Assembly (NCBI RefSeq): GCF_033100795.1
Contig: NZ_JAWLVI010000002.1
Span: 310,001 to 374,000, forward strand
Source: Pseudothioclava sp033100795
GTDB lineage: Bacteria > Pseudomonadota > Alphaproteobacteria > Rhodobacterales > Rhodobacteraceae
Direction: 5' to 3'
DNA: 64,000 bases
The notes beneath the pieces were generated by a model. The model had not been told where the DNA came from, ran no database searches, and saw nothing but the letters and a program-made list of their open reading frames with translations. This document shows, piece by piece, positions 1 through 7,359 of the stretch (position 1 is its first letter; each line of letters opens with the position of its first letter). Position numbers and translations under genes: made by a program.

Positions 1-1
1 A

Positions 2-172
2 CCACCACCCGCGATCCGCTTTGAAGATGCCGAGCTAACCCCGATGGCCCGCAGCTTCTATGCTGAAAGCAAGAAGGTGCGGAACGACCGGATCAAATCC
101 GAGCTTGGCGTGAAGCTTCTTTACCCCGATTACCGAACGGGGCTGGCGGCGATTTTGCGCGCCGAGGTATAA
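2..172 (+). CDS. 3' end of an SDR/NAD(P)-dependent epimerase-like gene (partial)
   Basis: An open frame enters from the left edge and stops at TAA 170-172, giving 56 residues that end LLYPDYRTGLAAILRAEV. The segment RSFYAESKKVRNDRI followed by LGVKLLYPDYRTGL resembles the C-terminal tail of atypical short-chain dehydrogenase/epimerases of the YeeZ type, in which a nucleotide-sugar-epimerase-like fold ends with a 'YPdYR.GL' stretch. The nucleotide-binding N-terminus lies outside the window, so the reaction cannot be stated. It converges on chpT. Between them (173-281) I see only a 7-bp hairpin, CGCGAAG-AATTG-CTTCGCG at 206-224, without a T-run. Confidence 0.6.
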   Translation, partial: PPPAIRFEDAELTPMARSFYAESKKVRNDRIKSELGVKLLYPDYRTGLAAILRAEV

Positions 173-281
173 GCTCTCGGGGCGACAGGATCTGTTCTGG
201 AAGCTCGCGAAGAATTGCTTCGCGCCAATGTGGCGGCTTGGCAGACGCAGAACCCAACCGACAGCGCCAAATGGATCCGGT

Positions 282-887
282 TCAGAACGCGATCCAGGCG
301 CCACCGTCCGATAGCCCCCAACTAAGCTTGCGGCCATGGGCGGCGGCCTCGCGCGGGAGCAGGGCGAATTGCACCTGCGCGGGGCGGAGGGCGACCTCGG
401 TGCCGTTCAGCGCCGCCCAAAGTGCGGAGTCGGGTTTTGTGCGGTCGGCCTCCGCGCGGACAAGCCAGCCCGTCTCGCTTTCCTCGATCGTTACCTTCCC
501 GCCCCAGGGCAGGGCGGTCTCGATACACAAAATCGCAAGATAGGCGAGCTTGACCATATCGCGCGGCTGATCAGCTTGTGGCGCGAACGCAAGTTTGAGC
601 CGCCCCGAGGAGGACAACTCATTCAGCAGAGCATTGATCTCGCGCGCGGCAATCATCTGGCCTTTGCTCGCGTTGCCAAAGGCGACCCGAAAGAACTTCA
701 GCTTGGCATTGGCGGCTGCCACGCTTTCGGCGATCAGCGCGATCTCGGGTGACATGCCGGCGCCCGACAGTCCCAGTAGCTCAACCCCATTGCTGATTGC
801 GCTCAATGGGCTAATTAGATCGTGACACAGACGCGAGCCGACAAGGGCCACAAGGTCAGCCGGAAGGGTGTCAGGGTCGTCAGTCAT
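282..887 (-). CDS. chpT: Histidine phosphotransferase ChpT
   Basis: 201 residues. In alphaproteobacteria ChpT carries phosphate from the hybrid kinase CckA to the response regulators CtrA and CpdR. The phospho-accepting histidine motif is visible near residue 22 (RLCHDLISPLSAI), inside the first long helix of the dimerisation domain. The rest matches the degenerate, non-ATP-binding Bergerat-like C-terminal domain, for example GGKVTIEESETGWLVRAEAD. Length is normal for the family. The gene is divergent from the DUF3553 gene only 26 bp away, so the two probably share a compact promoter region. Together with the CcrM start at the other end of the window, it points to a CtrA/GANTC regulatory network in this organism. 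Confidence 0.9.
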   Translation of the reverse strand: MTDDPDTLPADLVALVGSRLCHDLISPLSAISNGVELLGLSGAGMSPEIALIAESVAAANAKLKFFRVAFGNASKGQMIAAREINALLNELSSSGRLKLAFAPQADQPRDMVKLAYLAILCIETALPWGGKVTIEESETGWLVRAEADRTKPDSALWAALNGTEVALRPAQVQFALLPREAAAHGRKLSWGLSDGGAWIAF

Positions 888-913
888 GGGGCAGTTCCAA
901 AGATGAGGTCATA

Positions 914-1087
914 ATGAACGAGATTCTTGAACCCGGTATGCTGGTGCGCAACCCGAAGGCTCCCGATTGGGGTGTCGGTCAGGTGCAGTCGCGTATTGGC
1001 GATAAGATTACAGTAAATTTCGAGCATGTAGGCAAACAGGTTATTGATGGGCGTCGTGTCGAGCTTTCTCTCGTTATCGAAGGGTAA
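914..1087 (+). CDS. DUF3553 family small protein
   Basis: 57 residues, starting ATG at 914 and ending TAA at 1085-1087. The sequence starts MNEILEPGMLVRNPKAPDWG and continues VGQVQSRIGDKITVNFEHVG, the short beta-rich pattern of DUF3553. That pattern resembles the RNA-polymerase-binding CarD/TRCF fold, a 'no longer than one Tudor-like barrel' architecture. The function is unknown. It lies head-to-head with chpT, an arrangement I associate with Rhodobacteraceae. There is no signal peptide or membrane segment, so it is expected to be cytoplasmic. Confidence 0.85.
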   Translation: MNEILEPGMLVRNPKAPDWGVGQVQSRIGDKITVNFEHVGKQVIDGRRVELSLVIEG

Positions 1088-1299
1088 GGTTGACAAAGGG
1101 TTAAGTAATTCATTCGGACGAACGGAGCCATGATCATGCGCTGGCTGTCCAGGTGTTGGCAATCATCATTCCGTGGTCGGGAGGCGTAGCCAAAGCCGTA
1201 AGGTTGCAGTGCTTGCCGTATTTGACAGGTTAAGCCTGTCCGGGGGCTGATGCCCTGCAATTTGCTGTCTGAATCGCTATCGTCAGGTGGCGGCGCAGA
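1088..1299. other. Intergenic region with two small hairpins, no recognised gene
   Basis: This lies between the DUF3553 gene and the end of the convergent ROK gene. A TTGACA hexamer occurs at 1090-1095. Two hairpins follow: GACAGG-TTAAG-CCTGTC at 1224-1240 and a GGGC-TGAT-GCCC stem just after it. Neither is followed by a T-run, so neither is a convincing intrinsic terminator. The longest frames are under 95 codons and have no family resemblance. A small RNA is possible but unsupported. Confidence 0.4.
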
Positions 1300-2544
1300 T
1301 TAAGGGTCGCGGGTCTCGGTTTGCGGCTCGGGGGCGAAAGCGGAAATCTCGATCAGAAAGCGTTCCGAAAGCGGCAGGCTGGCGGCGCCGATTTCGCGCG
1401 CGCGCGGGCCGACGGAGCCAGCCAGAACGTCGGGCTGGCGAGAGCCCGCCAGATCGACTTCGGCCAAGGCTTGCGTGGTCGCAGCGACGAGGCGGTCACG
1501 CAGGGAATGGGGCATCCAGCCGTCAATGACGACCGCTTCGAGGTCGCAAAGAGCCTCGGCCGCAGCGCTGATATGGGCCAATCCCCGCGCGGCAATTTCG
1601 ATCCACGGCGCGACAAGCGCGTCATCCAGCGCCCAACCTTCATGCGCTTCCCACAGGAAGTCGCCGGATTTTCCCGCCGCGGCCAGCCGGTCTTCAAGCA
1701 CATGAAGCGAGGCGAATTCGCGCAACTGCCGCGCGCCGCCCTTGCCGTCCGGCACGGGCATCGAGGCAATGGCGCCCGCGTTCCCGCGCACGCCTGCGAA
1801 CATCGTGCCGTTCAGGACGATCCCGCCGCCGATGAAGAAGCCAATGAAAACATAAAGGAAGTTTTCAGGCAGTTGATTTTCGCCGAACACCAGCTCGGCG
1901 TTGCACGCAGCCGAGGCGTCGTTCTCCAGCATCACTGGCCAGGGCAGAATCTCGGCCAGTTCCGCGCGCAGGTCACACTCGCGCCAGTCATCCATCGAGC
2001 CTTCGGGCAGACCCAGCGGTTCGGACCAATCCCACAGTTGAAAGGGCAGACCTACGCCAAGGCCGCAAACGCGGGTGCGTTCTTCGGGGCGCAGCGTCAG
2101 CAAGATCGCATCGACCGATTTTTGCGTAAAGGCGATGGTGCCGTCAGGTGTCGGGCGGTCATGCCGCAGCACCCGCGATTCGCGCAGGTTGCCCAGAAAG
2201 TCGATCAGCACGACCTCGGTCCGGCGCCGCCCGACCTTGAGGCCAAAGAAAAACGCGCCATCCTCGGCCAGCGCCATCGGAACAGACGGTTGCCCGACCT
2301 TGCCACGCACAGGGGCGCGTTTGACCAAAAGCCCCTCGGCCTCCAGCGCGCGCATGATGACGGAAACGGTTTGTGCAGACAGGCCTGTCAGGCGCGCGAT
2401 CTCGGATTTCGGAAGCGCGCCGTGCCGACGGATCAATGACAGGACAAGGCGTTCATTCCTTGCCCGGACAGACGAATGATCCGTGCCGAGTTTCATAGAG
2501 ATGCGTCGCTCCCGCCTGATCCTTTCCTGTCCGAGTGTTTGCAC
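1300..2544 (-). CDS. frcR: ROK-family transcriptional regulator (FrcR-like)
   Basis: 414 residues. The N-terminus carries a MarR-like winged helix-turn-helix (about residues 28-80: HGALPKSEIARLTGLSAQTV). A ROK sugar-sensing domain follows (FFFGLKVGRRRTEVVLIDF; then VMLENDASAACNAE and GFFIGGGIVLNG). The zinc-binding CXCGXXGC cluster of ROK glucokinases is not evident, which fits a regulator rather than a kinase. The GTG start at 2544 is chosen because AGGAGG sits 5 nt upstream; an internal ATG at 2496 has only a weak ribosome site. The gene is divergent from frcB, with a 35-bp palindrome between them. It therefore probably represses the sugar importer and releases it on binding sugar; the sugar assignment is inferred from context. 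Confidence 0.82.
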   Translation of the reverse strand: MQTLGQERIRRERRISMKLGTDHSSVRARNERLVLSLIRRHGALPKSEIARLTGLSAQTVSVIMRALEAEGLLVKRAPVRGKVGQPSVPMALAEDGAFFFGLKVGRRRTEVVLIDFLGNLRESRVLRHDRPTPDGTIAFTQKSVDAILLTLRPEERTRVCGLGVGLPFQLWDWSEPLGLPEGSMDDWRECDLRAELAEILPWPVMLENDASAACNAELVFGENQLPENFLYVFIGFFIGGGIVLNGTMFAGVRGNAGAIASMPVPDGKGGARQLREFASLHVLEDRLAAAGKSGDFLWEAHEGWALDDALVAPWIEIAARGLAHISAAAEALCDLEAVVIDGWMPHSLRDRLVAATTQALAEVDLAGSRQPDVLAGSVGPRAREIGAASLPLSERFLIEISAFAPEPQTETRDP

Positions 2545-2606
2545 TATTTCCTCCTGTGGGCAATCGCTGCCCGTGGCTTTGCACCATGGCGGAGGGCAAA
2601 AATTTC

Positions 2607-2641
2607 GTCAATAAATAAATAAACGTGATTTATCTATTGAC
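2607..2641. promoter_or_regulatory. Operator-like palindrome upstream of frcB
   Basis: A 35-bp inverted repeat has outer arms GTCAATA (2607-2613) and TATTGAC (2635-2641). The symmetry continues inward as ATAAAT facing ATTTAT, so about 15 of 17 positions per arm match. It is strikingly AT-rich against the surrounding GC-rich DNA. It lies between the divergent ROK regulator and frcB, 79 bp upstream of the frcB ATG. Long AT-rich palindromes are typical NagC/Mlc-type ROK sites. I infer that this is the site bound by the adjacent regulator. Confidence 0.6.
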
Positions 2642-2646
2642 CGAGC

Positions 2647-2661
2647 GCCCCGAGTCGGGGC
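2647..2661 (+). promoter_or_regulatory. GC-rich leader hairpin before frcB
   Basis: The perfect hairpin GCCCC-GAGTC-GGGGC lies just downstream of the palindromic operator and about 60 nt before the frcB start. If transcription starts near the operator it would sit at the 5' end of the frcB mRNA, where such hairpins can stabilise abundant binding-protein transcripts. It has no T-run, so it is not a terminator. The role is inference. Confidence 0.3.
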
Positions 2662-2720
2662 AGTTTCTTGTTCAACCCTCACCGCGAGGGGATCACGAAC
2701 CATTGGGAGGAGATATCGTG

Positions 2721-3737
2721 ATGAAGAAGACCGCATTCCTTGGCGCGACCGCGCTGGCACTGACCGCTTTGGCTGGCACGGCACAGGCTGCCGAAGTCGG
2801 CGCCTGCCTGATCACCAAAACCGACACCAACCCCTTCTTCGTGAAGATGAAGGAAGGTGCTTCGGCCAAAGCTGCCGAGATGGGCATCAACCTGTCGACC
2901 TTTGCTGGCAAGATCGACGGCGATGTCGAGACCCAAGTCGCCGCTGTCGAAAGCTGCATCGCGGCTGGCGCGAAAGGCATCCTGATCACGCCGTCCGACT
3001 CGCGCGCCTTGGCTCCGGTTGTGACGCAGGCCCGCGAGGCTGGCCTTCTGGTCATCGCGCTGGACACCCCGTTCGAGCCGGCAGACACCGCTGATGCGAC
3101 CTTCGCAACCGACAACTTCCTTGCGGGCGACCTGATCGGCCAGTGGGCCGCTGCCAAGATGGGTGATACCTCGGGCGCCAAGATCGCGCTTCTTGACCTC
3201 AACCCTTCGGAAATCTCGGTCGACTATCTGCGCGACAACGGCTTCCTCAAGGGCTTTGGCGTGGACATCAAAGACCCGACCGACATCGGTGACGAAGATG
3301 ACTCGCGTATCGTCGGCAACGATGTGACCAACGGCAACGAAGAGGGCGGGCGCACCGCGATGGAGAACCTTCTCCAGAAAGATCCGGGCGTGAACGTGGT
3401 CTACACGATCAACGAACCCGCCGCAGCCGGTGCCTATGAAGCGCTCAAAGCGGTTGGCCTGGAAAGCCAGGCGCTGATCGTTTCGGTCGATGGCGGTTGC
3501 CCGGGCGTGCAGAACGTGGCCGAAGGCGTGATCGGCGCGACCTCGATGCAGTTCCCGCTGCTGATGGCCTCGAAAGGTATCGAAGCAATTGCCGCTTTCG
3601 CTGCTGACGGCACCAAGCCGCAGAACACTGAAGGCCTTGATTTCTTCAACACGGGCGTCGAGCTTGTGACGGACGAGCCGGTCGACGGTATCCCGTCGAT
3701 CACCTCGGCTGAAGCCCTGAAGAAGTGCTGGGGCTGA
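2721..3737 (+). CDS. frcB: Sugar ABC transporter substrate-binding protein (FrcB-like)
   Basis: 338 residues, the normal size for ribose/fructose-class periplasmic binding proteins. The N-terminus is a clear Sec signal (MKK, then a hydrophobic Ala/Leu core, cleavage near AQA-AEV at residues 23-24). The mature part starts VGACLITKTDTNPFFVKMKE, the pentose/hexose-binding (Peripla_BP_4) pattern. Further family signatures are ILITPSDSRALAP, ALDTPF and VVYTINEPAAAGAYEAL. It should capture sugar in the periplasm and deliver it to FrcC/FrcA. The ATG at 2721 follows GGGAGG at 2705-2710; the adjacent in-frame GTG at 2718 is an alternative start. It is first of three genes and is followed by a strong hairpin, which should keep its own transcript more abundant than the permease and ATPase. 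The fructose specificity is inferred from the FrcBCA-like gene set and ROK neighbour. Confidence 0.85.
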   Translation: MKKTAFLGATALALTALAGTAQAAEVGACLITKTDTNPFFVKMKEGASAKAAEMGINLSTFAGKIDGDVETQVAAVESCIAAGAKGILITPSDSRALAPVVTQAREAGLLVIALDTPFEPADTADATFATDNFLAGDLIGQWAAAKMGDTSGAKIALLDLNPSEISVDYLRDNGFLKGFGVDIKDPTDIGDEDDSRIVGNDVTNGNEEGGRTAMENLLQKDPGVNVVYTINEPAAAGAYEALKAVGLESQALIVSVDGGCPGVQNVAEGVIGATSMQFPLLMASKGIEAIAAFAADGTKPQNTEGLDFFNTGVELVTDEPVDGIPSITSAEALKKCWG

Positions 3738-3751
3738 TCTGACCCCTTCTG

Positions 3752-3786
3752 CGGAGGGGGTGCCAATCGGTGCCCCCTCCGTTTTT
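3752..3786 (+). terminator. Hairpin plus T-run between frcB and frcC (attenuating terminator)
   Basis: Stem CGGAGGGGG / CCCCCTCCG is extended by further pairs around an AATC loop (3752-3781) and followed by TTTTT (3782-3786). It lies inside the operon, directly after the binding-protein gene. There it would terminate part of the transcripts and make binding protein in excess over FrcC and FrcA, a common design in sugar ABC operons. Confidence 0.8.
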
Positions 3787-3816
3787 ATTTGAAACCCCGT
3801 CAAAGGAACACGCCAG

Positions 3817-4896
3817 ATGAGCGACACATCGCGCCCCGTGACGAAGCAGAGTTTCGAAGACAGCCTCGACCAAAGCGATAACCGCGTGGCGAGCTTCGAA
3901 AACGCCCATGCGGGTATCATCGACCGCATTCAACGCGCCCTTCATGGCAATCCGACACTGGTGCCGGTGATCGTGCTTCTGGTCTCGATCGCGGCCTTTG
4001 GAATTATCGCGGGCGGCAAGTTTTTCTCCGCCTTCAACCTGACGCTGATCATGCAGCAGGTCTCGATCATCGGGATCTTGGCGGCGGCGCAATCGTTGAT
4101 CGTGATCACCGCGGGCATCGACCTGTCGGTCGCCGCGATTATGGTGCTGATGGCGGTGATCGCGGGGAACCTGTCGGTCTATCTGGGCGTGCCGTCGGTG
4201 TTTGCGCTGATCATCGCTTTCGCGGGCGGCACGCTGGCCGGGATGATGAACGGGCTATTCGTGACCAAGGTCAAACTGCCGCCCTTCATCACGACACTGG
4301 GGACATGGTCGATCTTCTACGCGCTGAACCTGTGGCTTTCGGGCGCGCAGTCGATCCGCTCGCAGGACATCGACGACAAGGCGCCGCTTCTGAAATTCTT
4401 TGGCGAGAATATCGCCCTTGGCGGCGCGCGGATTACCTATGGCTCGATCCTGATGATCGCGGTCTTCGTCGTGCTGTGGTATATGCTGAACAAGACCGCC
4501 TGGGGCCGCCACGTCTATGCCGTGGGCGACGATAAAGAGGCGGCGGAACTGGCGGGGATCCGCACAGACCGCACACTGATTTCGGTCTATATGCTGGCGG
4601 GGTTTGTCTGCGCGATTGCGGCTTGGGCCTCGATCGGGCGGGTTGGCTCGATCTCGCCGCAGGCCTTCTATGACGGCAACCTGCAATCCATCACGGCTGT
4701 TGTGGTTGGCGGGATTTCGTTGTTCGGCGGGCGCGGCTCGATCATGGGGGCGCTGTTTGGTGCGCTGATCGTGGGCGTGTTCAACTCGGGCCTTCGTCTT
4801 GCGGGTGTGGACGTGCTTTGGCAGGTCTTCGCAATCGGCTGGCTTATCATCTTCGCAGTCGCCATCGACCAATGGATCAGAAAGGTTTCGGCATGA
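3817..4896 (+). CDS. frcC: Sugar ABC transporter permease (FrcC-like)
   Basis: 359 residues. A polar cytoplasmic N-terminus of about 45 residues is followed by some 8-10 hydrophobic segments of the BPD_transp_2 (RbsC/AraH) family. Family landmarks include ITAGIDLSVAAIMVL, LPPFITTLGT, YAVGDDKEAAELAGI and VVGGISLFGGRGSI. The EAA-like coupling helix is that of ribose-type permeases. It forms the membrane channel with FrcA. Its TGA overlaps the frcA start (ATGA at 4893-4896), indicating translational coupling. Confidence 0.87.
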   Translation: MSDTSRPVTKQSFEDSLDQSDNRVASFENAHAGIIDRIQRALHGNPTLVPVIVLLVSIAAFGIIAGGKFFSAFNLTLIMQQVSIIGILAAAQSLIVITAGIDLSVAAIMVLMAVIAGNLSVYLGVPSVFALIIAFAGGTLAGMMNGLFVTKVKLPPFITTLGTWSIFYALNLWLSGAQSIRSQDIDDKAPLLKFFGENIALGGARITYGSILMIAVFVVLWYMLNKTAWGRHVYAVGDDKEAAELAGIRTDRTLISVYMLAGFVCAIAAWASIGRVGSISPQAFYDGNLQSITAVVVGGISLFGGRGSIMGALFGALIVGVFNSGLRLAGVDVLWQVFAIGWLIIFAVAIDQWIRKVSA

Positions 4897-5666
4897 CGCA
4901 GCCCATTCTTAAAGCCCGTGGTCTGGTAAAGCGCTACGGCAAAGTGACCGCTCTCGATAACTGCGATTTCGATCTGTATCCCGGCGAAATTCTGGCGGTG
5001 ATCGGGGATAACGGGGCGGGGAAATCCTCGCTTATCAAAGCGCTGTCGGGGGCTGTTCAGCCCGATGCCGGAACGGTTGAGCTGGACGGGAAGCCTGTTC
5101 ATTTCAGCACGCCCTTGGAGGCACAGGACGCCGGTATCGCAACGGTTTATCAAACACTTGCGCTTAGCCCCGCACTGTCGATCGTGGACAATATGTTCAT
5201 GGGGCGCGAGCTGCGCGCGCCGGGTGTCGCAGGCAAGTGGTTCCGTAAGCTCGATCATGGTGCGATGCGTGATTTCGCGCGGCAAAAGCTCTCGGATCTG
5301 GGGCTGATGACGATTCAGGACATCGACCAACCGGTCGAGACCCTGTCGGGCGGTCAGCGTCAGGGGGTTGCCGTTGCGCGCGCCGCCGCGTTCGGGTCGA
5401 AGGTGATTATTCTTGATGAACCTACCGCTGCGCTTGGTGTCAAGGAAAGCCGCCGCGTGCTGGAGCTGATCCTTGATGTGCGCTCGCGCGGGATCCCGAT
5501 CATCCTGATTTCGCACAACATGCCGCATGTGTTCGAGGTTGCGGATCGCATCCATATCCATCGCCTAGGGCGCCGTCTGTGCACGATCAACCCCAAGGAT
5601 TATTCGATGTCGGATGCGGTGGCCCTGATGACCGGCGCGAAAGACCCCGAAGGGGTCGCCGCCTGA
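4893..5666 (+). CDS. frcA: Sugar ABC transporter ATP-binding protein (FrcA-like)
   Basis: 257 residues with a single nucleotide-binding domain. Walker A is GDNGAGKS (38-45), the ABC signature LSGGQRQ, Walker B VIILDEPTAALG, and the H-loop LISHNMPHV. Most ribose-type importers use a fused double ATPase of about 500 residues. A single 257-residue domain is the hallmark of the fructose FrcA type, which supports the frc assignment. It presumably works as a homodimer on FrcC. The ATG at 4893 overlaps the frcC stop. No FrcK-type sugar kinase follows; the next gene is unrelated and on the other strand. Confidence 0.85.
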   Translation: MTQPILKARGLVKRYGKVTALDNCDFDLYPGEILAVIGDNGAGKSSLIKALSGAVQPDAGTVELDGKPVHFSTPLEAQDAGIATVYQTLALSPALSIVDNMFMGRELRAPGVAGKWFRKLDHGAMRDFARQKLSDLGLMTIQDIDQPVETLSGGQRQGVAVARAAAFGSKVIILDEPTAALGVKESRRVLELILDVRSRGIPIILISHNMPHVFEVADRIHIHRLGRRLCTINPKDYSMSDAVALMTGAKDPEGVAA

Positions 5667-5689
5667 ACATAGGCGCTTGAACGGCAAAT

Positions 5690-5709
5690 GCCGCTCCTTC
5701 GGGGGCGGC
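5690..5709 (+). terminator. UUCG hairpin downstream of frcA
   Basis: The stem GCCGCTCC / GGGGCGGC encloses a TTCG tetraloop, beginning 24 nt after the frcA stop. Only a weak T content follows (AATTGCAT). It could be a weak terminator or an RNA 3'-end stabiliser for the frcBCA message. Confidence 0.5.
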
Positions 5710-5720
5710 AATTGCATATG

Positions 5721-5747
5721 ATAAACCCGCGCCCCGAAGGACGCGGG
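5721..5747 (-). terminator. Terminator for ccr
   Basis: Read on the minus strand, the hairpin CCCGCGTCC-TTCG-GGGCGCGGG is followed by TTTAT. It lies 24 nt beyond the ccr stop codon and is a good candidate for the end of the ccr transcript. Confidence 0.65.
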
Positions 5748-5770
5748 TCAAACCCGGGAGACAAAGGGTT

Positions 5771-7063
<1,293 letters not shown>

Positions 7064-7155
7064 GGCTCTCTCCTGTGTCTGTCGCCGCATCGCAGAATCG
7101 GACGGCGTTTCATCCTCGAAATACAAACGCGCGCGCAACAAAGCAATAGTTGACG

Positions 7156-7169
7156 TTACAATTTTGTAA
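7156..7169. promoter_or_regulatory. Palindrome TTACAA-TT-TTGTAA between ccr and ecm
   Basis: This perfect inverted repeat with 6-bp arms lies in the 296-bp region between the divergent ccr and ecm genes, 93 bp from the ccr start. A further ATTTTG follows directly. Regulators of the RamB/ScfR/PccR family, which control acetyl-CoA and propionyl-CoA genes, bind short AT-rich palindromes built on a TTTGCAAA-like core. This site resembles that pattern but lacks the exact core. I propose it as an operator or promoter element for ccr, and perhaps ecm. Nothing else in 7064-7359 stands out apart from AT-rich promoter-like sequence near 7210-7240. Confidence 0.45.
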
Positions 7170-7359
7170 TTTTGTGTCTTATCCCTGCGTCACCTGCGCG
7201 CGTAAAGGCCTTTGTTTTAGTCATAAGACTAAAGAACGCCGCGTCGCCGCATTTGCCGCGCTGCGGCGAATTGACAGGGACACTTTCTTTCGCATATCTG
7301 GGTTCAGGCCGCAATTTTGTTGCGAAGACGAGAATCGACCCTGGATGCAGGAGCCCGCT

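Noticed and set aside
1224..1240. Hairpin GACAGG-TTAAG-CCTGTC as a terminator
   Set aside because: It has no T-run on either strand, so it was not listed as a terminator.
2679..3929. A 416-codon minus-strand frame opposite frcB
   Set aside because: No domain and no ribosome site; it is antisense to a clear binding protein.
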